This document shows positions 7,123 to 20,200 of a stretch of 64,000 bases of DNA, in pieces. The notes below the pieces were generated by a model. The model saw only the letters and a list, made by a program, of their open reading frames with translations, made no database searches and had not been told where the DNA came from. Each line of letters begins with the position of its first letter. Within the stretch, counting starts at the first letter, position 1. The stretch comes from Posidonia oceanica. Its lineage: Eukaryota > Streptophyta > Magnoliopsida > Alismatales > Posidoniaceae. The DNA is taken from NCBI GenBank assembly GCA_037176725.1, contig JAZBRS010000029.1, positions 48,804,001 through 48,868,000 on the forward strand, written 5' to 3'. The position numbers and the translations under genes are program-made.

Positions 7123-10100
7123 CTACTGATAGTATTTCTTCAGATAGCAGAGGTTGACGGGCTCAGACTGCTCGACCCGGTCCATATCCTCAAGAGTTAC
7201 AGCGCCTCCCGAAAAGATCTGCTTGACCACAAAGGGGCCACGCCAATTGGGTCGGAATTTCCCTCGACCGTCAGGCAAATGAATGGCGCGCAAGACAAGG
7301 TCCCCTGGCTGGAAGCTTCTGGGCTGGACCTTCTTCAAGAATGCTCTGGCCATTCGCTTCTGATAGCAGTGAGCGTTGTGCATGGCTTGCAATCTGCGCT
7401 CATCAATCAAGTTTAGTTGGACGCAGCGGTCTTCGACCCATTCTGCTTCTTCCAACTCAGCTTCCCGCAGGATCCGCAGAGAGGGGATTTCCACTTCAAC
7501 AGGTAACACCGCTTCCATGCCGTACACCAGAGAGTACGGGGTGGCTCCTGTAGAGGTCCGGATTGATGTCCTGTACGCCCAGAGTGCGTACGGGAGCCTG
7601 TCGTGCCAATCCTTGTGGATTTCTGCCATTTTTTTCAGGATCTTGACAATGTTCTTGTTTACAGATTCCACTACTCCGTTCATCTGAGGCCGATAGGGTG
7701 AGGATCGATGGTGCTTGATCTTGAGACTTTGCAGGTATTCTTCGATCCTTTTGGCAATGAAGTTTGAGCCGTTATCAGAGACGACAGAGTGCGGGACCCC
7801 ATATCGGGCAACAATATTGTTTCTGATAAATTTTTCTATTGCCGCAGCGGTGACTGTTCTGTAAGAGGCTGCTTCCACCCACTTGGTAAAGTAATCGATC
7901 GCTACCAGAATGTAACGATGACCATTTGAAGCAGCAGGGTGGATGGCGCCGATGACATCGATCCCCTAGGTGGAGAAAGGCCATGGCGAAGACATATTGT
8001 GCAGCTGATGTCGAGGGGCTTTGATGAAGTTTCCATGGATTTGACAGTTGTGGCATCTACGCACGAACCGGCAGCAGTCGGCTTCCATGGTCTGCCAGAA
8101 ATAACCTTGCAGCATGATCTTCTTGGCCAGGAGGACGCCGTTCATGTGCGGGCCACAGGTCCCCGCATGCACTTGAAGCATCAGCGTGTCAGCCTCCGAT
8201 TTGTTCAGACAGCGCAGTAGCATCTGATTGTATGACCTTCTGTACAGCTGTCCGGCCCCTAGCACATATTTTGACGCCAGACGCGCCAAAGTTCTCTTGT
8301 CTGTTGCTGTGGCATCAGGAGGAAAGCTACCAGACTCCAGGAAGGATTTTATGTCTTGATACCAGGGCTGCCCCTCTGCGGGATCTGCTTCCTCTATGCT
8401 CATGCAGTATGCAGGCTGTTCAATGCGAGTGACTGATACATCCACAGTGCTGTCTTCTGAAATGGTGAGCTAGGATGCCAGAGTTGCTAGCGCGTCTGCA
8501 TACGCGTTCTTTGCTCTGTTCAGGTACGTGAAGCGGATGCTCTTGAATTTTTCCATCAGCCTCAGCAGGTGTTCGTGATACGGCACAAGCTTGGGATCTT
8601 TTGTCTTCCAATCGCCGTTCACTTGAGAAATCACCAGCATGGCATCGCCGTGCACATGCAGCTTCTGCGCCTCATGCTCGAGGGCGACTTTCAACCCCAG
8701 GATGCACGCTTCGTACTCTGCTTCGTTGTTCGTGCAGGTGAAAGTCAGCTTCCTTGCGAAAGGAGTCATCTGCCCTTGGGGCGTGGTCAGCACTGCGCCT
8801 ACGCCTCGGCCCTTCTTGTTGACTGCACCATCAAAGTAGAGCTGCCATTCCTCTGCTTCTTCAGGATCTTTCTGCTCAGAGTCCTCCATTGCAAAGAGAA
8901 TGTCTTCATCAGGGAACTGTGTCTGGAGGGGTTGGTATTCAGGCAGAGGGAGGTCAGCAAGATGGTCTGCCATTGCTTGACCCTTCATGGATTTCTGTGT
9001 GACAAAGGTGATGTCGTACTGGGACAATAACACCTGCCACTTAGCACATCTGCCCACCATGGCCGGCTTCTGAAAGAGGAATTTGATGGGATCATGCCGG
9101 CATAAGAGCTGCACTGGGTATGCCATCAAGTAGTGCCTCAGCTTCTGTGCAGCCCAGACAAGTGACAAGCAAGTCTTCTCTAGTGTACTGTACCTGGCTT
9201 CGCATTCATTAAATTTCTTGCTTAGGTAGTAGATGGCGCGCTCGTTTCTACCAGATTCGTCATGCTAGCCCAAGACGGTGCCCATGGAATGCTGCGTGGT
9301 AGAAAGGTAGAGAAGTAAGGGTCTCCCTGGCGTAGGCGGGACCAGGACAGGAGGCTTGATCAGCAGCTGCTTGATCTTGGCAAATGCAGCTTGACACTCC
9401 TCGCTCTAGTGAATCTGCGCATTCTTCCTCAAGAGCTTGAATATGGGCTCACAGATGGGCGTAAGCTGTGCAATGAAGCGACTGATAAATTGTAAACGCC
9501 CAAGCAGACTTCTGACTTCTTTTTCAGTTCTAGGGGGTGGCATGTCCACGATGGCTTGTGCTTTCAACGGGTCCACCTCAATCCCCATTTGGCTAACAAT
9601 GTAGCCGAGCAATTTGCCAGAAGATACCCCGAATACGCACTTCTTGGGATTCAAGCGCAGCTTGTACTTCCGTAGACGGTCAAAGAGCTTTCTGAGACAG
9701 GCAAGATGATCCTCGGGCTCTTTGGTTTTGGCAATCATATCGTCTACATAGACCTCCACTTCTTGGTGCATGAGGTCGTGGAATAGCGCAGTCATGGCCC
9801 TCTGATAGGTTGCACCAGCATTCTTCAGGCCGAACGGCATGACTTGGTAGCAGAAGACTCCCCAAGGGGTGATGAATGAAGTCTTTTCCATGTCTTCTTC
9901 TGCCATCTTGATCTGATTGTATCCAGAGAAGCCGTCCATGAAGGAGAGCATTTTGTGGCCCGCTGTATTGTCGACTAGGACGTCAATGTGGGGCAATGGA
10001 AAGTCGTCCTTGGGACTCGCCTTGTTCAGGTCCCTATAGTCGATACAGATCCGGATTCAGCCATCTTTCTTGGGCACAGGTACAATGTTTGCCAGCCATT

Positions 10101-13100
10101 CAGGGTAAAGAACGACCTTCAGAAAGTTGACTCCAAGCTGCTTCATTATCTCTTCTTTGATCATGAGCAGCCACTGCGGTCGCCATCTTCTTAGCTTCTG
10201 CTTTACTGGCTTGGCATCCGGATTTAAGGGCAGATTGTGCACCACTATCTCTATGTCGAGGCCGACCATATCCTCGTAACTCCAGGCGAAGACATCCGCA
10301 TATTCTTTCAGGAATGCGATGAATTCAGCTCGAGCCTGGGCGGACAGCTGGGCACTGATGCAAATTTCTCTGACTTCCTCAGCTGTGCCAATGTTGACAA
10401 CCTCCGTTTCTTCTTCAACATGGAGGTTGGGGCCTTCTGGGTCGTCGTCATAGGGCCGGAACTCGGGCGATGATTCATCAGTCTCATCCATGCCCGTATC
10501 ATCCTCCTCTCCATAAGCAATAAGTTCCGAGAGGATCTCTTTCTCAAAGAAAGGGCTTGTGATGTTGAAAGAGTGTTTGTGTTCCGCTGCTTGGCCCTGG
10601 TGACACTTTAGGATGGTCACGCTTACTCGAGTATTCTTGTAGCCTCGGTGCGCGACCTCTGTCCCAGCAACTCCTTCTACTGTTCTCTCTGGCCTGACTG
10701 GCTCTGCTGAGTGCTCTGCTGATACTGCTGAGGGCTCAACTGACTCTGCTGCTGATACTGCTGACTGCTCTGCTGACTGTGCTGCTGAGGCTGCTGAGGC
10801 ATTCTGCTCTGCTGCTGCTGCATCTACTGCTGGTGCTCCTCCCTCTGGGTCTTCTAGTGTGCTCGTGGAGGATATGCCGGACTGGCGGCTGATCTGGTCA
10901 CTGCCGCTTGATGCATTGCTCAGGTGAGGCATGGGTTGCACAAACCACCTAGACCCGCCTTCTGGTTGAAGAGTGATGAGCTCATCTGGTCTAGGGGAGT
11001 CCGGCGCTGCTGAGTCTTCTAGGACCATGATGGAAGCAAGGTCCTCTTGCAGAGGAGGATCCGTGACTACGGCTTTTCCTTTCCTTTCTGCAGCTTGATG
11101 GTCTGCCAGGTCTTCTACTATTGACTGGAGTTGTTCTTGATAGAGTAGCTCTAAGTCGGACATCCAAGAATCGACCTGGGCTTCTATCGCCACTCCTTCT
11201 TCTTCGTCTGAGGGGGAGTCGACGTAGTAGGCGCCGGGGGCCTACGGCACTGGCCCGGCTGCAAGATGGATCGCCGCCCTTGGAGTCTGCATGATCTGGT
11301 TCACGGGCGCGTCCGTTGATGGCAGTTCAGATGTAGAAGGCCCAAATGGACAAGTCAGCGGTGCTACTGATGAATAAGCTTCCAAGGTCACTGCTGGAGA
11401 ATAAGCAGGGGTGCTCTTTGGAGGGCTCAAGGGCCCGGATAATGTAGTGCTCAGTTGGCCTTTTGTATCGGGCCGTAACTGAGAGAGCGCAGCTTCTGAC
11501 GCCATAGGGTCTTGCCATGAGAGCTGCTGCAGGTCGTCAGGAGAATGCGGAGCGGACTGCGCCAGCTGCATTCCTGAAGATGGTGTTGAGGGAGCGGGCT
11601 GGGCCACGCTGCTGACTGAATTGATAGACTGCCCCTCCAGAGATGGGGGCAGTGGCACTGATGTGTCCGTGACCGCTGGTAGCATACTTGGTTCTGCCAA
11701 GAGGAGAGTCTCTGTCTCCTGCACTGCTGCTGACTGTTCTTGAGGAGCTGATGTGGCTGGAAAAGGATGAGAACCTGCATTTGCCACAGGGCCTGCTGAA
11801 CTGCCTGCTGTTTCTGCCAGAGGGGGAGCTGAATAAACTGACTGTGGGGCCTCTGCTCTGACCACTGTTTCTGCTGAGCTGATTGAGACTGCCTCTGTTG
11901 CATCAGACTGCTCCTCATCCGAGTAGTAGTCCTCAATACACACCCAATCCTCTACCGGCGCTGTGGCTTGGTAATCGGTTGATCCCAGAATTCCTGCACT
12001 GGCAAAGTTAGTGAGGTCTCTGGGAATGGCTGGTGCACGATCTCTGAGCTGGAAGCAGTGATCTTCGTTGAGCTTTGGTTCGTAGCCGAGGCCTTCAGAT
12101 TTCCTTCGCTCCACTGCTACGATCGGCTCCGCGATCCCTTGGTCGTGACGCCCGAGCGGCGTACCCTTTATGTAACCCCACCTGTGACATACATTCTCGA
12201 CCATTCGAAAGGGGTTGCTGTGAACGGTCAAGGAGTTGACACGTTCAAGATCAGGAACGAAGTTAACTGGCTCGCACCGGTTAACGCGATAGAGGGCTTC
12301 AGAAGTCTCGGGGTCAAACGGGATGGATTGCGAAGACACGGGAGAGACTGCTTCAATCCGCTCCTTCTCAAAGTTCTCCGCCATGACGACAATGACATCG
12401 TCGCCGCGACGGTACTTTATCATTCGATGGAGGGTCGAAGGAAGGACCTGATGCTTGTGGAGCCAAGGGCGCCCAAGCAGAAGATTGAAGTTAGGCTTCA
12501 AGTCGACGACATAGAATTCTACGTCGAAGACGACCGGACCGATAGCCAGAGGGATAATCAGAATCCCTAGAGCGTCATGGTGAGTGTTGTCAAAAGCAGT
12601 CATTCCCTTCACGGCTGGCATGATATCCTCGGCTTTGAATCCGAGCTTGGTTGCTGTACGCAAGGGGCAGACGTTAAGGCCTGACCCGTTATCAACCAGT
12701 GTTAGGAGAATGCGGAAGTTTTTGAACTGCACCGTGACGAATAGGGGCTGGTTGTGATTAATCCCTGCCGGAGGCAGCTCATCACTCGTAAAAGAGATGA
12801 CCTGGGGCTCCGCGATTAACCCAACCATGCTCTCTAAGGCAGAAGGCTCAATGGACTGGGACACACGAGCAGCCTGGAACACGCGAAGAAAAGCCTCGCG
12901 GTGCTCGACAGAAGTGTGGATCAAATCCCAGATGGAGATGTCGGCTTTAACCTTCTTAAGCTGGGAAGTCAGGTCTGCTCTAGGTTGGCTTCTCCTAGCG
13001 GCTGGAGGGGTGATTCTAACAGGTTCTGAAGGGGTGATGACAGGAAGTTGGGTTACTACAGGTTGGCTAGGGATTTGGCTAACTACAGGCTGATCCGGGG

Positions 13101-15902
13101 TTGGATCTGCTAAGGGTTGGCCTGAGGGTGGGGGTATAACAGGTCCAGGGTGAGTTGGCCTAGTTGCCGGTGCTGGGAGCCTATAAACCCTCCCCGATCG
13201 CGTTACTTCCGCGCACATTTCCGTGGCGTAGCTGTAAGGGATGCGATGGGTGTCCAGGGTCAAATCAATGACGACTAGAGCATGTGCTGCGAGCACAGGA
13301 GGGGTTACAGGGGGACCTACAGGATGTTGAGGTCTACCTAGTGGGTATGGTTGTTGGGGTGGGAAGGCTGGGGCAGGTTGAAGTCTGCCTAGAAGGTGTA
13401 ACTGAGGCTGCCCTAAAAGGTGAATGGGAGAACTAGGCTGGGCTCTAGCTAAGAGGTGTATAGGGGATTGAGTCTGAGGGAGCATGGCGGGAGGCGCGAG
13501 AGGGCGCTCCGGCCTGGCACGCGGTCGGACCAAATGGATTCCCGACTCGGAGCCGGCAACTGCCGCTAGATAGAGACTGACTGGGAAAGGCTCAGAGATG
13601 TCAGAGATAAGATCAGAGGGGTCTACTACAGAAGTAGCAGGCCCAGAAGGAAAGACAGAATGGACGCCTGAGGTTCCCGCCCCTCCCGGATAAGAGTGCT
13701 CCAGTAAAAGTTGGCGAACGATGCCAGAATGCGGGGGAACAGCTGGAGGTGCAGATGCATGAGTGCGTGCTTGAGTGGGCGCCTCGTGCGTGTCGATCAT
13801 AATCGTTCCCGATTCGATCAGGTCCTGAATTGCATTCCGCAGGGAGAAGCAATTATCTGTCGAATGCCCGACGCTTCGATGGAAATTGCAAAAGAGGTCC
13901 GGCCTAAACCAATGCGGCAGAGGGCTTGGCGGCGGACGAACCTCTGGGAACTTCAGGAGCGATGCCACCTTCGGCAAGATGTCCGTGAGTGGTTCCACCA
14001 GTGGGGTGAAATTCCTCCTCTCAGCGGGTGGTCTTCTTTGCCTTGGGTGCGAGCCTTGCTGGACCAGTGCAGCAGGATAGACCGGTCTAGCGGTGGTAGT
14101 GATGTGCGGTGTGTGCGGGTTCCTAGGTGCAGGAGCGTACACCATCTGAGCTGGGGCAGGCCGAGACGGCAAGCGAACAGGCGCAGCAGGAGAGTCGACG
14201 AATGCAACAGCGGGTTTCGGCGAGTCCTTCCTCTTCGGGCGGTTGTTGTTGCTGCCGCTGTTGTTGTTGTTGAAGGCGCTGCTGTTGGTACTGTTGTTGC
14301 TGATCGCTGCCTGCTTAGCGAATGCAGAGAGAGCTGGGAAGTTGCCACTCCGCAAAGAACTCTCTACGCGCGCTCCAGCTCTGATGAGTGCCGCAAAAGT
14401 AGTGACTGGTTGAATGCTAAGCAGAGCTCCGAGAGACGGCTGCACCCCTTTGATAACGATCTCGATAGACTCCTCGTCAGAGGGTCTATCTCGAACATGA
14501 GAGGCAAGGGCGTGCCAGCGGCCGACGTACTCCCCGAACGGCTCGCCAGAGTTCTGCTTGATGGCGATCAAGTCCGCCCTCTTTGGGACAAGATCGAGGT
14601 TGAAGGAGTATTGCTCCAGGAACGCCTGACTGAGGTCATTCCAAGTCTTGATGGCTGACATATCGAGTGATGTGAACCACTTGAGTGCTGGCCCGGTCAA
14701 ACTCTTCTGGAACAAGCAGATCAGCAACCTCTTGTCAGCCTGAAGCTGAGCGAGATCACCGCAATACGCCTTCAGGTGTGCTACAGGGCAGCCCCTACCA
14801 TTATACTTCTCGAAGTCCGGGATTTTGAACTTCGGAGGGAGTACCGCCTCTAGAAAGCAGCAGAGGTCTCGGAATTGGTAGGTCTGGTGCTCGGTACCCT
14901 GCACTAGTCGTAGTGCCTTCTCCAAGACGTCCATCCGGTTATTGATGGGGTCCGGAATTGCTGCTGTAGGAGAGGGATCAGCAGGGGTAGTGAGCACATA
15001 CGCCGAATGGGTCGCACCTAAGTGCTCCTCCGGATCTACCATAGCGTCGCCTGGTGGAGCAACGGGATGGCCGGCGTATCCGTGCTGGGGATAGTGTATG
15101 CAGGAGTGTATACAGGATGCTGGACTTGGTGGAGAGGAGAAGAATAAATGCCATGCTATGCTGGGATAGGGGGAGGATGATGGAGCACCAGTTGCTGTAC
15201 AGGCGGGGTGCCAGACAGCGAGCCAGTGAGGTACTGGGCTCCAGCCGATCCAAAGGATTGACCACCAGGAGGAAGTGGAGCATGCTGTGCTGAGTGTTGT
15301 GCAGGGGGAGGCGGTAAACGAGCCCCCATCGTCGGAACCGTGAGCAGTTGCGACGATGGTCGAGGCGGGGGTGCAGAGGTCGATGCAAGAAATGCAGGAA
15401 CTGGCCTCGGAGGAACCTCAGGGACGACAGAGACAGAAGGAGGACGAACTGATAGAGCCATGCCCTGCAGTCTCTAGGCAAGCTCCATCAGGTGCTGGTA
15501 CTGCGCTTCGGGCATCTCGCCAGTGGGGACGCTGAAGTGCAGTGCCGGCGGGGATTGAGAAACAAGTGGCACGGACACAGACTGTCTGGGAGGGAAGGAT
15601 TCTACAGAAAAGGTCGCAGCAGCGGTGGAAAGGATGTCGAAAGCGACGTATCCCTGGGACGGAGGGGGCAGTGGCGTCTCCGGAGCGCGAGTAACGGCCG
15701 TCAAGATAGATTCGGCGACCGGATCCGGAGGAAGGGAAGCTTGCCACTGTCCCGGGGTGTACTGAGAACCTAGAGACGTCAGAGGAGGAAACCCTGGCGT
15801 CGGAGGGGGAACAAGAGGGACAGAAAGAGCAACCGGAGGGGCCGGAACGGAAACACCCTCCGTGACAGGAGTAAAAGAAGGCTCACTAACGTACTGGGCC
15901 AT
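7123..15902 (-). pseudogene. gag-pol: RE-A gag-pol polyprotein, disabled
   Basis: This is one long ancestral frame, colinear with RE-C. In order: a proline-rich N-terminus, the retrotransposon gag domain (about 14830-14400), a CX2HX4HX4C zinc knuckle (about 13893-13850), the aspartic protease motif DNGSG (near 12690), a G-patch-like segment (about 12200-12080), RT with YVDD (about 10200-9620), a gypsy RNase H (about 9350-8990), a second archaeal-type RNase H (about 8850-8480) and an integrase with HHCC and D,D,E residues (about 8190-7600). The ATG at 15902 (MAQYVSEP) is the start chosen. Breaks: TAG at 15474, 15156, 11242, 9406, 9265, 8470 and 7966, TGA at 10057 and a 1-bp deletion near 15087, where RE-C has one more G. 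It cannot make a full polyprotein. Confidence 0.93.
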
Positions 15903-17214
15903 CGCTGACCTAGAGCGTGTGAGAATAGGGCTGCGACGAGTATTCAAGCGGTGCTTCCTAAGAGGAGCTATCGTCGCAAGTGCGAATAACTCGGAAGGGG
16001 AATGGTCGTGAACTAAGTCGCAAAAAGGACATCAACGAGGGTCGATACTCGAGCTTTGGCAAAGGGAAACTCGCTTACCGATCACGCTGACACAATAGAA
16101 GGAAATTAGGGTTAGAAACTAAAAGATGAATGTAAATGAGTTAGTTAAGTGGCATGAATGATGTGCATGCTTTCTAGTATGCCCCCTTACCTAACTAGTG
16201 TTTCCTAGCAAGGCTGTCTACTCCGGGTATCCCTGGGTATACAGGTCACCGACTCAGGTCAGAAAAAGTAGGTCCCCTGTCTAACTCCCGGCCCAAAGCT
16301 CAGGTAATGACAGGGTGGTGCGTTAGTGGCCTCTACCCCGCCAAAGCGTGGGTGATACCCTCTACTAACACCGACACGACCCCCGGACAAGGAGGGGACG
16401 GACCGACCAACTTATGCCACGCCCAAAGCAGTGGAACAAGAGGCCGGAACCGTCCTTCGCAGACTAGTAGGTGGACTCAGAGGAGAAGAATGCATGTCCT
16501 ATATGATGCTTATGCAAAATGATTAGAGTTTTTTATCTTGCACATTTTATTAACCAAAGGGGGTGAAGGATTGTTTGTAGTCTCTAGTTACCCCTAGAAG
16601 TTTCTTTTTACTTGCATTTTTTAGTTAACCATGGGGAAAGCAGACAAGTCTCTACTATCCTAAGCATGGCAAGTGCAAAAGGGAAGAAAATCAGTCAAAA
16701 TGGCAAGCAACCATCATACAACACAACAAAAGGCATGTTCATGGCATGTGCGAGTGTTTGTGGGCATGATGGTGAAAAAGAAACATTCATCAAGTCAAAA
16801 AGCATGTAAGCATAGTATGTGCGTGTGTAGTGACATAGCAAGAGTGTAAAAGAAGCATTCAACATCCAAAAAGTATGTATTTTAGCCAAACAAAGTATGT
16901 AGACATGCAATGTGCGAGAATTAAAGTAGTAATAAGCAAGTAAGGTAAGGTAAGGTAGAAGTAAGCAGACTGTAAAGGAAGTAAAGGCACAAGCAAGGCA
17001 ATAAGTAAGTAAACAGGCAAAGGAGCAAAGCCAAGCAAAAGAAGGCGCAAACCGAGACAAAAGGGGTGCAAAACCTAAGCAAAGTAGCTACGAAGCGACT
17101 TGCTAGGAGTTTGCACAGAAAAGCGAGCAAAACAGGCGAAGAAGGCACACAAGGCAGACAAAACTACAAAACAAGCGAGCGAAAAGCCGAAAACGAAAGC
17201 CGGAGTCTAGTCTA
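15903..17214 (-). other. RE-A untranslated leader with candidate intron
   Basis: The 1.3 kb between the primer site and gag start has no conserved protein. On the minus strand a donor TAG|GTAAGG (GT at 16190-16189) and an acceptor TATTGTGTCAG (AG at 16088-16087) bound a 104-nt T-rich stretch with a CTAACCCTAAT branch-like site. RE-C has the same at 53086-53191. The part near the primer site (16700-17200) is rich in GCAAA and CATGC words on the plus strand. A small packaging or dimer signal could sit here, but I cannot show one. Confidence 0.6.
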
Positions 17215-17234
17215 GGCCCCCAGCAGAGTCGCCA
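17215..17234 (-). other. RE-A primer-binding site (tRNA-Arg type)
   Basis: Minus strand: TGGCGACTCTGCTGGGGGCC, one base inside the 5' LTR. It resembles the complement of the 3' end of plant tRNA-Arg with acceptor GGAGTCGCCA, the primer known for Ogre-type elements. It differs from RE-C's site at two positions and fits the tRNA less well. Confidence 0.75.
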
Positions 17235-17235
17235 C

Positions 17236-20200
17236 TGTAGCGATCCCGATCGGAATCAGGCTCGCTATATAGCGGCGATTGAGATCCGAGGAAGAGGCTC
17301 AACTCGAAAACACTTGAAATCGAGGAGAAAAAGGAAAGATAAGACAAATCAGAGTCGCCACCACGTCTATTAACGGAAGACGAGGAAAACCGGGGTAATG
17401 CGTGAATTAACGCGCAAAACCGAGCAAGAAATGCAAAGCAAAGCAATGCAAAGGAAAACAAATGCAAACAAATGCAAATGAGATGACTCTAGCCTAGGAT
17501 AAGGGCAGTACGGTCATTGCGGGCCAAAAGACAGGGTAAGGACTCCTGTTACGCGCGGGGAAGGTGTTAGGCACCCCCGACACGCCTGAAAATCGGTCTT
17601 TCTAGGCTTACGCTCGCATACGCAGAAAAATGCAGGATTGAATGCCTATGTGCCTATAAGTGCCTGAATGAATGCTCAAGGTGTGCTCTAAGTGGGAAGA
17701 AACAGAGCAAGGAAGTAAACGTGCTCTCTAAGTGCTCAGCTACGCTGTCCGTGTTCCAAATTAGGCGAAGCCTAGCTCGTGAGAACTCCAGACAGTAAGC
17801 ATTACAGCCCTATATGCAAATGCAAGCGAGAAAACAAAACAGCGAGAAAACCATGCAATGCGATCGACATGCAAGGGAAAACAGCGCAAAACACGCAAAA
17901 CGAGGCGAGAAATGAGCAACGCACGCAAAACGATGCAAAAGGGCGAAAACGGCACGCAAAACGATCAGAAAACAAGGCAGCACGCAAAACGAGACAAGAG
18001 AGCAGGAAGGCACGCAAAGCAGGACGAGAAAACAGAATGGCACGCAAAACGGAGCGAAAGAATAAAACCGGCACGCAAAACAGGCGAGAAAGCAAGGCGG
18101 CGCGCAAAACAAGGCAAGAAAACAGGAGGACACGCAAAACGGTGCCAAAAAGAGAGCGGGCACGCGGAACGGTGCCAAAACATCGAAGCAAAAACCTCAG
18201 AAAAGCCATGCAAATGCAAGAATGCAGAAAGAGATTAGAAGAGGCCAAAGGGGAGTCAAAACAACGTGTGTGTAAGAACAGACGTCGTTTAGGACCACTC
18301 AGAGTAGGTGTGAAGACCTACGGAGGGGAGAGGGGGCAGACGGAGGGATTACCAACTCTTTGCGACTGTTTCCCACTAAACCGTTCCACGGTGTGTCTCG
18401 CATGCTGCCCAAAGCTCGCGATGCGATCGGATCGTGGAAAAGGGGGAAGTAAGTCACATTAAGTGGCAAATCCAGGGAAAACACAACACAAAACACACAG
18501 GAATACGCGAAACGGAGATTGGAAGATACAAGCAGAGAGGGGAGACCCTATTCTACATGCTCAAAGAGACAGAAAGCGAAAACACGGAAAACTGTGCAAG
18601 TGGCATGCAAATGAATGCAATGTAGGGGTTCAGGAGGACATACCTGGAGATCCGGGAGCCTGATCTGAAATCTGTCTGGTCCATGCTGAAGAGCGCTTCG
18701 CTGCGGTCGCCTGGGCAGCTTACTTGAGAAGATCCAACGGCCGGATCAGAAGATATCGCAGCTCCAAGGCAGAAGGGTCAGAACAGGGGAGAAGAACAGA
18801 TCTAGGTGTTCAGGAGGTCCTAGGGATGTGCAAAAGGTTCTCCCAAGTGGAAGGGAGCTAAAAGTGCTTAGTGTGTGCAAGAAGATGCTAATATGCAAGA
18901 CTAAATGGATGCAGAATGCATGCAGAAGTAAGAAAAAGGAAAGAGAAGTAACTTGGGAAAAAACCAGGAGTTCAGAAAGCATTTTGAAAAAGAAAGGGGC
19001 TAAAAATGCAAATTTCCCAGAAAACAGGGGTCCACAGGAAAGGGTTTTGAAAACAGGGGGGACAGAGGTCCATTTTGCAAAAAACTAGGCTCAGAAAGGT
19101 GTTTTGAAAAGAGGGTGTGCTTTGAAAGAGGTTTTAAAAGCAGAAATGGATCAGAAAGCAATTTTAAGAAAACTAGGGTCTAAAATGCAAATTTTCCAGA
19201 AAACAGGGTTCCAGGGAGTCTGGGAATACTAGTGGAAGGTCCTTATGCAATTTGGTAGGCATAGGAGCTAGAATGCAACCTAGGGGCAAAATGGTCTTTT
19301 CACATGATTTTTTAAAAGGTGCAGGGACCTTTGTGTGATTTTGAAATCATGCAGGGGCTGAAAATGCAATTTAGTATGGAAAACATGCTCTGAAAAATAA
19401 AGGACAGGACCACAGTGCAATTTTTAAAAAGATCAGGGTCAAAAATGCAATGCAATAAGTTAAAAATGCATGCAAGAGTTACTGTCCATTTAAAATGGAC
19501 CTAAATGCAAATATGCAAAACTAGAAGGTAAAATATGCAATGCAGTATGCAAAAATAAAAAATAAATCCTAAGTTCTACAGTGCATGGGACTTAAATGCA
19601 AAAATAAAAACATGCAGGGGGCCAGAATGCAATGCAGTATGGTAAAATGAATGCAATTAAATTAATTGATTTAAGACAGGACCTAAGTGCAAAAATTAAA
19701 AACAGAGGGACCAAACTACAAAATATTATAACAGCACAGCACAGTAAATGGACCAACTTGCAAATACTGAAAACCATAAACAGATTATGCAATTTAATAT
19801 GATTTTGATTTAAAAGCACAGCAGATTAAATGAAATAAGGACTGGAGTGTAAAATGACAGAAACTTAAACCAAAAATGCAATATTTACTTAAAAACTTTA
19901 GCTAGAATAAAATAAATGCACAGTAACTGGTCGACGGCGACGAGTACTGTAGCAGAACGCCGGCAGTACTCGTGGCCGCCGATAGGGGAGGCTGAGGAGG
20001 CGCGGGAGGGCGGAGGATGACGTCGGCGATCGTCCGGAGCTCTGGGAACGGTCCGGAGCTCGCTCTGTCGGTCGAAGTGTCCGGAGGAAGAGCGGCCGGC
20101 GCCGGAGAAGGAGACCTGTCCGGCGAGCTGCTGCGGCATCCGGGAGGCTCGGAGCTTGGTTCTGACCAGCGGAAAAGCAGCAGGAGGAGGAGAGGGAGCT

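Noticed and set aside
13711..14658. 315-codon plus-strand frame opposite gag, and others at 12058-12570 and 48983-49495
   Set aside because: Antisense shadows of the gag-pol frame with no independent motif.
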